Source: Flavobacteriales bacterium
Lineage (GTDB): Bacteria > Bacteroidota > Bacteroidia > Flavobacteriales_F > PHOS-HE28
NCBI GenBank assembly: GCA_016788295.1
Contig: JAEUSY010000025.1
Span: forward strand, 80,218-144,217
Direction: 5' to 3'
DNA: 64,000 bases
The notes beneath the pieces are model-generated. The model saw nothing but the letters and a program-made list of their open reading frames with translations. It searched no databases and was not told the origin of the DNA. Made by a program: the position numbers and the translations under genes. Position 1 is the first letter of the stretch, and each line of letters starts with the position of its first letter. Shown piece after piece: positions 10,093 through 17,924 of this stretch.

Positions 10093-11322
10093 ATGAACCT
10101 CCCCCTCCTCTTCGCCCGCCGCTATCTGCTGGCCAAGCGGTCCACCAACGCGATCAACGTCATCACGCTGATCAGCATCGTGGTGATCGCGGTGGTAACG
10201 GCCGCCATGGTGGTGGTGCTGAGCGCGATGAACGGGATCAACGACCTCGTCGACAAGCTCTACAGCCCCTTCGACCAGGACATCACCATCACACCGGCCG
10301 AGGGCAAGACCTTCGATCGCAGCGCCGTTCCTCTGGACAGCCTGCTTGCCATGCCTGCGGTACACAACGGCAGCTGGACCATTGAAGAGAACGTGCTGCT
10401 GCGCTGCGGCGATCAGCAGGCCGTGGCCACCCTGAAGGGCGTGGAGCCGCAGTTCATGGCCATGAGCGATATGCCCGCGCACCTCTACACCGGCAAGGCG
10501 CAGCTGGAAGGCCGCAGTGGACCCGCGGCGATATTGGGCATCGGGTTGAAAGTGGAACTGGACGTGCCCTTGGACGATGGCGTGCTGGAGCCGCTGGAGA
10601 TCAGTGCGCCGGTGCGGGGCCGCAAGCTGAGCCGCGACCGACAAGGTGCCTTCGAGCATACGGCTGTTGCCGTGGCTGGATCGTTCAGCCTTAACATGGA
10701 GTTCGACTCCAAGTACGCGCTGGTGCCCATCGATCTCGCCGATTCGCTGCTGCACTACCGCGGTGCGGTGAGCGCACTGGAACTGCAACTGGCCCCTGGA
10801 GCCCAGTTGGACCGCACTGCCAAGGCCATCCAGCACCAACTGGGATCACGGTTCGTGGTACGCACGCGCTACCAGAAAAACGCCCTGATGTACCGCACCA
10901 ACGCCACCGAGAAGCGCATCACCTACCTGCTGCTCACCTTCATCGGTCTCATCGGTGCCTTCAACATCATCGCCTCGCTCACCATGATGATGATCGAGAA
11001 GAAGCAGGACATGCGCACGTTGATGGGCATGGGCGCCGCCGGGCAACTGGTGCGCCGCATCTTCCTGTACGAGGGCCTGCTGATCGTGGCCGTGGGCATC
11101 GTGGCCGGACTGGTGGTGGGTGGCGGCATCTGCTGGGCCCAACAGCGCTTCGGGCTCGTCCCCATGGAAGGCACCATGGTGGAGGCCTTCCCGGTAAAGG
11201 TGATCTGGACGGACCTCTTGCTGGTGGTGGCCACGGTGCTGGCCATCGGGCTGCTGGCCACGCGGGTGCCGCTGCGTGCGCTCAGCAGACGGTTCCTTCA
11301 CGCGGCATCCACCTCCGCGTAG
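10093..11322 (+). CDS. FtsX-like/LolC-LolE-type ABC transporter permease
   Basis: A 409-residue permease with the MacB/FtsX layout: a first helix at about residues 20-45 (VITLISIVVIAVVTAAMVVVL), a large periplasmic domain, then three C-terminal helices from about residue 280 (YLLLTFIGLIGAFNIIASLTM, the segment around VAVGIVAGLVVGG, and DLLLVVATVLAIGLL). Family members of this size in Gram-negatives release lipoproteins from the inner membrane (Lol), but no ATPase or LolA gene adjoins it. ATG 10093 is preferred over an in-frame ATG at 10069 that lies inside the tandem repeat. The 3' end overlaps dusB by 25 bases, convergent. Confidence 0.87.
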   Translation: MNLPLLFARRYLLAKRSTNAINVITLISIVVIAVVTAAMVVVLSAMNGINDLVDKLYSPFDQDITITPAEGKTFDRSAVPLDSLLAMPAVHNGSWTIEENVLLRCGDQQAVATLKGVEPQFMAMSDMPAHLYTGKAQLEGRSGPAAILGIGLKVELDVPLDDGVLEPLEISAPVRGRKLSRDRQGAFEHTAVAVAGSFSLNMEFDSKYALVPIDLADSLLHYRGAVSALELQLAPGAQLDRTAKAIQHQLGSRFVVRTRYQKNALMYRTNATEKRITYLLLTFIGLIGAFNIIASLTMMMIEKKQDMRTLMGMGAAGQLVRRIFLYEGLLIVAVGIVAGLVVGGGICWAQQRFGLVPMEGTMVEAFPVKVIWTDLLLVVATVLAIGLLATRVPLRALSRRFLHAASTSA

Positions 11323-12290
11323 GTCGACTTCACCTCATCGAGGATCGCCTCGATGTTCGCCGGTTCGCGCTCGGTGCACAAGCGCAACCGCACTTCCTTC
11401 ACATTGGGCAGGCCCTTGAGGTAGTTGCCATAGTGGCGGCGCATCTCCACCACGCCCTCCCACGGACCCTTCCACGCGATGGAGGTGAGCAGGTGCTGGC
11501 GGGCGGCCTCCACACGGTCGGCTACGGTGGGCGCCGGGCGGTGCGTGCCCGTGGCCATGTAGTGCTTGATCTCGTTGAAGATCCACGGATGGCCGATGCT
11601 CGCGCGGCCGATCATCACGCCGTCCACGCCGTAACGGGCGCGGTTCTCCACGGCCTTCTCCGGCGTGTCCACATCACCGTTGCCGAAGATGGGGATGTGC
11701 ATGCGCGGATTGTTCTTCACCTCGCCGATCAGCGTCCAATCGGCAGGGCCCTTGTAGAGCTGGGCACGCGTACGGCCGTGGATGCTGAGGGCCTGGATGC
11801 CCACGTCCTGCAGGCGCTCGGCCACCTCAATGATGTTCTTGCTCCTGTCATCCCAGCCCAGGCGCGTCTTCACGGTCACGGGCAGCTTCACGGCCTTCAC
11901 CACCTTCTCGGTGAGGCGCACCATCTTGTCCACGTCGAGCAGCAGGCACGCGCCAGCGCCCTTGCTCACCACCTTGTGCACAGGGCAGCCGTAGTTGATG
12001 TCGATGAGATTGGGCTTGGCTGCCTCTGCAATGCGGGCGGCCTCCTCCATGGCGTCCTCGCTGCCCCCGAAGAGCTGGATGCCGATGGGGCGCTCTGCCT
12101 CGAAGATGTCGAGCTTCTTCAGCCCCTTGGCGGCATTTCGAATGAGGCCCTCGCTGCTGATGAACTCGGTGTACATCAGGTCAGCCCCATGTTCCTTGCA
12201 CAGCATACGGAACGGCGGATCACTGACATCTTCCATGGGCGCCAGCAACAACGGGAATTCGGGGAGGATGATGGGGCCTATACGGGGCAT
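11298..12290 (-). CDS. dusB: tRNA-dihydrouridine synthase, DusB family
   Basis: A 330-residue flavoenzyme that reduces specific uridines in the tRNA D-loop. The TIM-barrel opens with LLLAPMEDVSDPPFR, the FMN-binding start of the family. INYGCPV carries the catalytic Cys, and TVKTRLGWD, IHGRTRAQ, GNGDVDTPE and GVMIGRASIGHPW are all visible in order. ATG 12290 is chosen because the family core begins about a dozen residues later and a TACTTTTG box precedes it by 14 bases. It is convergent with and overlaps the permease gene by 25 bases. Confidence 0.95.
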   Translation of the reverse strand: MPRIGPIILPEFPLLLAPMEDVSDPPFRMLCKEHGADLMYTEFISSEGLIRNAAKGLKKLDIFEAERPIGIQLFGGSEDAMEEAARIAEAAKPNLIDINYGCPVHKVVSKGAGACLLLDVDKMVRLTEKVVKAVKLPVTVKTRLGWDDRSKNIIEVAERLQDVGIQALSIHGRTRAQLYKGPADWTLIGEVKNNPRMHIPIFGNGDVDTPEKAVENRARYGVDGVMIGRASIGHPWIFNEIKHYMATGTHRPAPTVADRVEAARQHLLTSIAWKGPWEGVVEMRRHYGNYLKGLPNVKEVRLRLCTEREPANIEAILDEVKSTYAEVDAA

Positions 12291-12304
12291 GCGGTTGCGG
12301 TGCG

Positions 12305-12312
12305 CAAAAGTA
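12305..12312 (-). promoter_or_regulatory. Promoter -7-like box TACTTTTG for dusB
   Basis: Exact TAnnTTTG match on the minus strand, 14 bases before the dusB ATG at 12290. Confidence 0.5.
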
Positions 12313-12435
12313 CGACCGCCTTGTGGGGCGTGGTGAGGCCACATCCCGGGCACGGCTTCAGCAATGGCCTGTCCGCAATGGTCACGCACAGCCACGAACG
12401 ATGACTCTTGTGCAGTGAAAGACAGACTGGACCGT

Positions 12436-13110
12436 TCAGTTCATCACAGGAGTGAGGTCGCCAATACGCAGGGGAAAGGCGCGTCGTATGGCCGCTATTC
12501 GTTGACGGTCCTGCGGATCATGCTCCAACAGTTCGCTGAAGTCCTTTCTAAAAGCCTTCTTGGCGAGCGCGTTCCGTTGATCGTTCACAGCGCGTTCCAT
12601 GACATCCTGCACCATGATGTAATAGGCATAGGGCGTGTTGCCTGCCGTTTGAATCGTCATTTGAGCACTGGCCGGAGGTTCGCGGTACGGACCGATGTGC
12701 TTTACGGCCTCCATACGCTGCTCCCAAAGCGAACGTTCATCACCTGCTCCCAGCTGTGCCATGCGTTGCAGGCACAACGCTTCCGTAACCAGCATGAACT
12801 GCGGAAGGTCCGGCCGGTCGTCGGGGTTGGTAAGGAAGTCCATGGCAGTAGCGTGCAATTGATCCAGTGTGCTGGGCTGTCCGTTGACGAGGAGCTCACC
12901 GGCAGCGTTCACCTGAACGGCCAACATGTTCCGCGGGTGTACAGGTCCTGGAGGCGCCGAGCTGTTGGGTGCGAGCAGGCGCTGAAGGCCCACATCAAGG
13001 TCCATGGTGGTGGTCACCAGGAAGAAAATGAGCAGCAGGAAGGCGATGTCGGCCATGGAGCCGGCATTGATGCCCACATGACGGCGGCGGAGGGTGATGG
13101 AAGTACGCAT
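12436..13110 (-). CDS. ExbD/TolR-family protein with long periplasmic domain (third copy)
   Basis: A 224-residue ExbD-type protein. A basic cytoplasmic start (MRTSITLRRRH) leads to INAGSMADIAFLLLIFFLV, the single helix with the conserved Asp that takes part in proton flow with ExbB, then TTTMD and a periplasmic domain of about 175 residues. That is longer than the usual ExbD (about 140 in total). The helix-coding DNA is almost identical to that of the first ExbD in the cluster (71 bases, one mismatch). It is last in the cluster and separated from the middle ExbD by a strong hairpin. It probably transmits ion-motive energy to an unknown outer-membrane or T9SS-linked partner. Confidence 0.87.
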   Translation of the reverse strand: MRTSITLRRRHVGINAGSMADIAFLLLIFFLVTTTMDLDVGLQRLLAPNSSAPPGPVHPRNMLAVQVNAAGELLVNGQPSTLDQLHATAMDFLTNPDDRPDLPQFMLVTEALCLQRMAQLGAGDERSLWEQRMEAVKHIGPYREPPASAQMTIQTAGNTPYAYYIMVQDVMERAVNDQRNALAKKAFRKDFSELLEHDPQDRQRIAAIRRAFPLRIGDLTPVMN

Positions 13111-13177
13111 GTTGGCCCAACGAGCGCGCGTGCTGCCGCAGTGTGGGCACAACGGGCATCGGCACTCGCGAGAACAG

Positions 13178-13206
13178 GAACGGCCGCCCGAGAGGGGCGG
13201 CCGTTC
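13178..13206 (-). terminator. 12-bp perfect hairpin between two ExbD genes
   Basis: GAACGGCCGCCC (13178-13189) pairs perfectly with GGGCGGCCGTTC (13195-13206) around a 5-base loop. It has no T-run on the minus strand. Its place just after the middle ExbD stop suggests partial termination or mRNA protection that would lower expression of the last ExbD. Confidence 0.6.
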
Positions 13207-13228
13207 GATGCAATGGTCGGTTCAGGGA

Positions 13229-13684
13229 TCAGCGACCCTGGCCCGTGCTGTAGTTGATCTTCAGGGCGTTGGCCTTGCGCAGCTCCTGCTTCACATCGGT
13301 GACGATCTTCATGTTCGTCTCCTTATCCACCTTCAACGAGCGGGTGATCTTCGGTTGCAGCACTTCGTCGCGGCGCTCGTTGCCGGCCTTCACCCAAGGG
13401 TCCAGTTCCTCCAATTTGGCGTACTGGTCATTCAGCTGAATGAGGGGCTCGGTACCCAGTGCAGCACTGGTCGGCGGGCCGATGTAGACGTAGTCCACCA
13501 GCGCCTTGTCCTCCAGCTTGGTCACTTCCGTTGCTTCGGGCAGGGTGATCTTCACTTTCAGGTCCGTTTCACGCATCACGGTTGTCACCATGAAGAAGAA
13601 GAGGAGCATGAAGATGATGTCGGGCAGCGACGCGGTACTGATCGCGGGCGTGGCTTTTCCTCCTTTATCCTTGAATCGTGACAT
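13229..13684 (-). CDS. ExbD/TolR-family biopolymer transport protein (second copy)
   Basis: A 151-residue protein, close to standard ExbD length. A cytoplasmic N-terminus (MSRFKDKGGK) is followed by the membrane helix PDIIFMLLFFFMVTTVM with the conserved Asp, then a compact periplasmic domain with LPEATEV near its start. ExbD/TolR dimers sit in an ExbB pentamer and convert proton flow into motion. It lies 3 bases after the first ExbD stop and 118 bases before the third. It is clearly different from its two long neighbours, which suggests a heteromeric stator or separate partners. Confidence 0.92.
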   Translation of the reverse strand: MSRFKDKGGKATPAISTASLPDIIFMLLFFFMVTTVMRETDLKVKITLPEATEVTKLEDKALVDYVYIGPPTSAALGTEPLIQLNDQYAKLEELDPWVKAGNERRDEVLQPKITRSLKVDKETNMKIVTDVKQELRKANALKINYSTGQGR

Positions 13685-13687
13685 GGC

Positions 13688-14419
13688 TCAGCTCGGTTTC
13701 TTGGTCACGTCAACCGGTTCGGCCTCTGAGATACGTTGGGGGAACACCAAGCGGATGGCCTTGATGATCGCCTTGTCCTCGTCGGTCTTGTCATCGAGCT
13801 CGGTGAACTTGCGCCCGAACTTCTCCTTGCACAGATCATCACGCAGTTCGCGGATGCCTGCCTCCAGTTCGTTCTGCACCTTCACATACATGTCGTAGCT
13901 CGTTTTTGAGCCGGTCTGCAGGGAGATCACCGCGTTCGGAGGAAGCTCGTTGTATTCACCGAGCAGGCGCACAGCGGCCAAACGGTCCTCCCACTTCTCC
14001 ATCAACTTCTGGTAGTCGTCCTTCAGCTTGGGGTCGCTGGTGGAGGCCACGCCAGAGCGGTACTCGGCGATCTTCTGCTGGCACTCGGCGCTGGTCACAC
14101 GGCGCTTCTCGGGCAGGTCGATGTTGTTGGACGGGTTGGTCATGAACTCCTTGGCACCGGCCCGGAGCTCCTTGATGTCCATCATATTTCCTTCCACGAG
14201 GAGCATGTCCGCATCGTTGATGAGCACTTCGTACACATCACGCTTGTTCACGTCCATCTTCACGTCCTCAACGACCACCGGCGGAAGCAGGCGCAGGATG
14301 CCCGAATCCGTATCCATGGTGGTGGTCACCAGGAAGAAGATGAGCAGCAGGAAGGCGATGTCGGCCATGGAGCCGGCATTGATCTCCTGCACACCACCTA
14401 TCTTTTTACGCTTGAGCAT
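13688..14419 (-). CDS. ExbD/TolR-family protein with long periplasmic domain (first copy)
   Basis: A 243-residue ExbD-like protein. MLKRKKIGGVQE precedes INAGSMADIAFLLLIFFLV, the same helix as in the third ExbD, with the proton-relay Asp. The long periplasmic part (about 200 residues) is charged and partly helical, with a YNELPPNAVISLQTGSKTS segment near its middle. The gene follows the small membrane protein by 6 bases and precedes the second ExbD by 3, so the cluster is co-transcribed. Function beyond energising an envelope process is not clear from sequence. Confidence 0.89.
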   Translation of the reverse strand: MLKRKKIGGVQEINAGSMADIAFLLLIFFLVTTTMDTDSGILRLLPPVVVEDVKMDVNKRDVYEVLINDADMLLVEGNMMDIKELRAGAKEFMTNPSNNIDLPEKRRVTSAECQQKIAEYRSGVASTSDPKLKDDYQKLMEKWEDRLAAVRLLGEYNELPPNAVISLQTGSKTSYDMYVKVQNELEAGIRELRDDLCKEKFGRKFTELDDKTDEDKAIIKAIRLVFPQRISEAEPVDVTKKPS

Positions 14420-14425
14420 GTGTGG

Positions 14426-14818
14426 TCACTTCATCAGTCGGGTGATCTCGCCATAGATGATGGCGCCCACGGCACCGGCCATGGCGACATACAACATGAT
14501 GAGACCCGTGCCGATCCATTTGGATGTGCCTTCCGAGATGTTCCAGCCCGGTTGTACCGAACCGTCGGCCAGCACATAGGCCGCCACCAGCAGACCGAGG
14601 AACCCCCCGATACCGATGAGCGACTTCTTGCTGAGCGCTGTGAAGGAGAAGATCACGGCCGTTGCAGCGCTTAGGCCGAAAGCGATGTACGTGATCCACA
14701 GACCACCGTCGATGCCCGTCTCGTTACCCGAGAAGATCATCACGGTAAAGATGATGCCTAGCACGGCCACGGCCCATTGGGCGATCCGGCCGATCATGGC
14801 GGAGCCTTGATGGTTCAT
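14426..14818 (-). CDS. Small four-helix membrane protein in the ExbB-ExbD cluster
   Basis: A 130-residue protein with four hydrophobic segments (about residues 10-32, 40-62, 66-84 and 103-124), ending in charged EITRLMK. I do not recognise a named family. It is 6 bases from both exbB and the first ExbD, which argues for co-translation and a role as an accessory subunit of that proton-driven complex. No catalytic motif is visible. Confidence 0.8.
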   Translation of the reverse strand: MNHQGSAMIGRIAQWAVAVLGIIFTVMIFSGNETGIDGGLWITYIAFGLSAATAVIFSFTALSKKSLIGIGGFLGLLVAAYVLADGSVQPGWNISEGTSKWIGTGLIMLYVAMAGAVGAIIYGEITRLMK

Positions 14819-14824
14819 GGGTGC

Positions 14825-15589
14825 TTAGTGCTTGCTGATGTTGGACTTCACGAGCAGGTCCACCAGGCTGATGGAAGCCTCTTCCATTTGGCCGGTGATG
14901 CTGTCGATCTTGCTCACCAGGTAGTTGTAGAAGATCTGCAGGATGATGGCCACGATCAGACCGAACACCGTGGTGAGCAGTGCCACTTTGATACCACTTG
15001 CCACGATGGCAGGGCTGATGTTGTTGGCCGCTGCGATCTGGTCGAAGGCGAAGATCATCCCGATAACGGTTCCCAAGAAGCCCAACATGGGGGCCAGGGC
15101 GATGAACAGGCTGATCCAGGAAAGGCCGCGCTCCAGGCGACCCACTTCCACGCCACCGTATGCGACAATGCTCTTCTCGGCGATATCCACGCCCTCGTTG
15201 GCGCGATCGAGGCCTTGGTAGAAGATGCCGGCGATGGGACCGCGGGTATTGCGGCACACTTCCTTGGCACCGTTCACACCACCGCTCTTCAGCGCATCCT
15301 CCACACTGCTCAGCAGCTTGGTGGTATTGGTGCTGGCCATGTTCAGGTAGATGATACGCTCGATCACGATGGCGAGGCCCAGGATCAGGCAGATCAATAC
15401 GGGGGCCATCCAGATCGGATCACCCTCAATGAAACGCTGCTTGAACATTTGATGGCCGCCCACCTCTTCGGCGTCGGCAGCGACTTCGGTCTCGGCGGCT
15501 GCAGGGGTTTCCTGTGCCATGACCGGGGTGGTGAGCAGGCTGATGCCCATCAGGCCAGCCATGCAGAGGGTCAGGAATTTGCGTACCAT
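14825..15589 (-). CDS. MotA/TolQ/ExbB proton channel protein
   Basis: A 254-residue ExbB-family protein. Unusually, it begins with a cleavable-looking signal peptide (MVRKFLTLCMAGL... ending VMAQ), and the mature part would start with Gln. A short acidic Ala/Glu-rich segment follows, then the first ExbB helix (about residues 58-78), and the paired ExbB helices around AYGGVEVGRLERGLSWIS, TVIGMIFAFDQIA and LTTVFGLIVAIILQIFYNYL. These form the pentameric channel around ExbD. ATG 15589 is chosen for the signal peptide. It is the first gene of a five-gene cluster. Confidence 0.93.
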   Translation of the reverse strand: MVRKFLTLCMAGLMGISLLTTPVMAQETPAAAETEVAADAEEVGGHQMFKQRFIEGDPIWMAPVLICLILGLAIVIERIIYLNMASTNTTKLLSSVEDALKSGGVNGAKEVCRNTRGPIAGIFYQGLDRANEGVDIAEKSIVAYGGVEVGRLERGLSWISLFIALAPMLGFLGTVIGMIFAFDQIAAANNISPAIVASGIKVALLTTVFGLIVAIILQIFYNYLVSKIDSITGQMEEASISLVDLLVKSNISKH

Positions 15590-15825
15590 GTTCGCGTTGT
15601 TGATCAGAGTGAGGGTTGTTGTCGGTGTTGGTTCCGTTGGGTCCTTTTCAATGGCGGAGAGAGAGGGATGGGCCTTCCCTGCGGTCGGCATTTCCCATAA
15701 TGGGAGGCTTCATCCCACCTACATGGCCGTTCCGGCCATAGGACATTGTCGTTGCCATCTTGTCCAAGCGAGCTTGGCCATCTGTCACCGCCAATGCCCT
15801 TGCGGCTTCGCCGCTGTAGGTGCAA
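15590..15825. other. Intergenic region upstream of exbB, no protein gene seen
   Basis: About 236 bases between exbB and the tRNA-Ser gene. It contains several short inverted repeats (GGCCG..CGGCC around 15725-15737, CCAAG..CTTGG around 15764-15777, GCGGC..GCCGC around 15802-15815) and a copy of the tRNA 3' end. I see no open frame with a believable start and composition, and no clear TAnnTTTG box close to exbB. Confidence 0.5.
15649..15669 (-). repeat. Direct repeat of the tRNA-Ser 3' end (possible att scar or decayed tRNA)
   Basis: These 21 bases are identical to 15823-15843, which is the acceptor/T-arm 3' part of the tRNA-Ser including CCA. The two copies are 174 bases apart in the same orientation. 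A further ATGGCCG match lies at about the right distance for the tRNA 5' part, on the minus strand near 15733-15739. The copy may therefore be the remnant of a second tRNA-Ser gene rather than an integration site. Confidence 0.7.
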
Positions 15826-15917
15826 TGGCGGAGAGAGAGGGATTCGAACCCCCGATACCCTTTGACAGGTATACGCACTTTCCAGGCGCGCGCCTTCGAC
15901 CACTCGGCCATCTCTCC
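15826..15917 (-). tRNA. tRNA-Ser (anticodon GGA)
   Basis: Read leftward from 15917: acceptor GGAGAGA, D-arm region TGGCCGAGTGGTCGAAGG, anticodon loop with CCTGGAAAG giving anticodon GGA, a long variable arm (TATACCTGTCAAAGGGTAT) typical of class II tRNAs, T-arm GGGGGTTCGAATCCC, acceptor TCTCTCC, discriminator G and an encoded CCA. At 92 bases including CCA it has normal serine tRNA length. It decodes UCC/UCU. A TAATTTG-containing stretch 40 bases upstream may be its promoter. Confidence 0.97.
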
Positions 15918-15957
15918 TACTGTGTTTTTCGGGGGCACCTCCCCCTTAGCGGGCGGC

Positions 15958-15964
15958 CAAATTA
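15958..15964 (-). promoter_or_regulatory. Promoter-like TAATTTG upstream of tRNA-Ser
   Basis: Minus-strand TAATTTG, 40 bases before the tRNA 5' end. The 15 bases 15953-15967 are identical to 23178-23192, which lie before the HU/SPOR gene, so a shared promoter element is plausible. Confidence 0.35.
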
Positions 15965-16041
15965 CAAAAAGGATGCACGGTGCTACGGCTGAACAGAAAG
16001 CGGTGGAAAGCGGCCAGTATGCGGTAAACAGGGGTGGCATG

Positions 16042-17076
16042 TTAACCCAACGTGAACTCCCCGGCGATCGGTGCCTCCATTCGTTGGACCAGCTCCTCCG
16101 TTCCCTGCGTATGCGCCAGCAGGAACATGGTCTTGGCCACGGCGGCTTCCACGGTGATGTCGGCCCCACCCACCACACCCATGTCCACAAAGGCCTGGCT
16201 GGTGGCATAGCGGCCCTGCTCCACACGCCCGCCCACGCACTGGGTAACGTTGATCAAGAGCATGCCACGGTCCCGGGCCTCGCGCAGTGCGGCTACGAAC
16301 TCGGGGTCGGTGGGCCCATTGCCACTGCCGAAAGTAGTGAGCACGGCCGCCCGTAATCCCGGCTGTGCAAGGGCATGCCGCATCCAATCGGCCCGTATTC
16401 CGGGGAACAAACGGATCACGGCAATGCGGTCATCGAGCCGGTCGTGCACCTTCAGCGGCCCTGCACGGTGAGGCAGAATGGCGGCCCGATCATACCGCAA
16501 ATGCACCCCGGCCTCGGCCAGGGTAGGCCAGTTGGGCGACCGGAAGGCCTCGAACCGTTCGGCATGCACTTTCACCGTGCGGTTGCCGCGCATCAGTCGG
16601 TACTCGAAGTACACGGCCACCTCGGGCACCATGGCCCGTCCCTGCTCATCCTTGGCGGCGGCGATCTCGATTGCCGTGATCAGGTTCTCCTTGGCATCGG
16701 TGCGAATAGTGCCAATGGGCAATTGCGAACCGGTAAGTACCACTGGTTTCGCCAGGCCCTCGAGCAGAAAGCTGAGCGCACTGGCGGTATAGGCCATGGT
16801 ATCGCTGCCGTGCAGCACCACGAACCCATCATACGTCGAGTAGTTATCGCCTATGATGCGCGCTATCCTCACCCAATCGGCCGGGCGCATATCGCTGCTG
16901 TCAATGGGACGCTCGAAGGCCACCGTGCCCAGCCGCACATTGATGCGCGCCAGCTCGGGTACCTGTTCCTCCAACAGACCAAGGTCCATAGGCCTCAGCG
17001 TGCCGGTGCGTGGATCGGCCCACATGCCGATGGTGCCGCCGGTATAGATCAATAGAACGGAGGCGCGGTCGCTCAT
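16042..17076 (-). CDS. ansA: Type I (cytoplasmic-type) L-asparaginase
   Basis: A 344-residue asparaginase hydrolysing Asn to Asp and ammonia. The first catalytic Thr is in YTGGTIGM near the N-terminus, and the second triad is in LHGSDTMAYTASALSFLL. VVLTGSQLPIG and TTFGSGNGP are also family segments. There is no signal peptide, which fits the cytoplasmic type I group. ATG 17076 overlaps the tatD stop as ATGA, giving translational coupling, and the gene is the last of that pair. The ExbB cluster lies beyond the tRNA. Confidence 0.94.
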   Translation of the reverse strand: MSDRASVLLIYTGGTIGMWADPRTGTLRPMDLGLLEEQVPELARINVRLGTVAFERPIDSSDMRPADWVRIARIIGDNYSTYDGFVVLHGSDTMAYTASALSFLLEGLAKPVVLTGSQLPIGTIRTDAKENLITAIEIAAAKDEQGRAMVPEVAVYFEYRLMRGNRTVKVHAERFEAFRSPNWPTLAEAGVHLRYDRAAILPHRAGPLKVHDRLDDRIAVIRLFPGIRADWMRHALAQPGLRAAVLTTFGSGNGPTDPEFVAALREARDRGMLLINVTQCVGGRVEQGRYATSQAFVDMGVVGGADITVEAAVAKTMFLLAHTQGTEELVQRMEAPIAGEFTLG

Positions 17077-17840
17077 CGGCGGAAGAGTGTTTCGGCGTTG
17101 GTGGTGGTGATGCGGGCGACCTCCTCCACACTGCGGCCCGTCACCTCGGCGAGCTTGATGGCCACATGAGGGATGTAGGCGCTCTCGTTGCGCTTGCCGC
17201 GATAGGGCACGGGCGCCAGGTAGGGCGCGTCGGTCTCCAGCACACAATGGTCGGGCCCCACCACGGCCATGGTCTCGGCCACACCGCCCTTGGGGAAGGT
17301 AATCACGCCACCAATACCGAGGTAGAAGTCTTCAAGGGCGATCACCCGTTGCGCTTGTTCGGCAGTACCCGTGAAACAATGGAACACGCCACGCAGCCCG
17401 GAGCTGTTCTCGTCCTCCACAATGGCGATCACCTCATCGAAGCTCTCGCGGCAGTGGATCACAATGGGCAGGTCCAGTTCCTTGGCCCAGCGCACATGCT
17501 GGCGGAACACGACTTTCTGTTGCTCCAGCCAGGTCTTGTCCCAATAGAGGTCGATGCCGATCTCACCTACCGCACAATAGCGTCCGGTGCGCAGCAGTCG
17601 TTCCACTTCGGCCATGGCCGCCCCGTTCTCCTCGCCCACCGAGCATGGATGAAGCCCCATCATGGGGAAGCAACGGTCGGGGTGCGCATCGCATAGCGCA
17701 TGCATCGCCTCGATACTATCGTGATCGATGTTAGGCAGGAAGAGCTTGGTGACACCCGCTTCGAGCGCGCGTTGCATCATGGCCTCGCGGTCGCCATCGA
17801 ACTGCTTGTGGTAAAGGTGGGCGTGGGTATCAATGAGCAT
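17073..17840 (-). CDS. tatD: TatD-family metal-dependent hydrolase
   Basis: A 255-residue TatD DNase-like amidohydrolase. The metal site is visible: DTHAHL at the N-terminus, the Glu in GEIGIDLYW, His in IVIHCRES, His in GVFHCFTG, and Asp in LETDAPYLAP. Family members show 3'-5' exonuclease or DNase activity in the cytosol. ATG 17840 gives the family's standard beginning, and a TACCTTCG box ends 5 bases upstream. The stop overlaps the ansA start by 4 bases. Confidence 0.94.
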   Translation of the reverse strand: MLIDTHAHLYHKQFDGDREAMMQRALEAGVTKLFLPNIDHDSIEAMHALCDAHPDRCFPMMGLHPCSVGEENGAAMAEVERLLRTGRYCAVGEIGIDLYWDKTWLEQQKVVFRQHVRWAKELDLPIVIHCRESFDEVIAIVEDENSSGLRGVFHCFTGTAEQAQRVIALEDFYLGIGGVITFPKGGVAETMAVVGPDHCVLETDAPYLAPVPYRGKRNESAYIPHVAIKLAEVTGRSVEEVARITTTNAETLFRR

Positions 17841-17845
17841 CGGGG

Positions 17846-17853
17846 CGAAGGTA
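17846..17853 (-). promoter_or_regulatory. Promoter -7-like box TACCTTCG for tatD-ansA
   Basis: Minus-strand TACCTTCG with only 5 bases before the tatD ATG at 17840, predicting a leaderless or nearly leaderless transcript. Confidence 0.5.
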
Positions 17854-17910
17854 GCCCGACCGGCATGCACGACCCGATCGCTCTCCCATTCGCGCCCGCT
17901 GAGTTTGCCG

Positions 17911-17918
17911 CACCTTTG
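17911..17918 (+). promoter_or_regulatory. Promoter -7-like box CACCTTTG for the heptosyltransferase
   Basis: CACCTTTG lies 6 bases before ATG 17925, one mismatch from TAnnTTTG. Position matches the other near-leaderless genes. Confidence 0.35.
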
Positions 17919-17924
17919 CGTGCG

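Noticed and set aside
15649..15843. A CRISPR-like or multi-copy repeat array
   Set aside because: Only two copies of the 21-base repeat exist and one is part of a tRNA gene; there is no regular spacing or cas gene.
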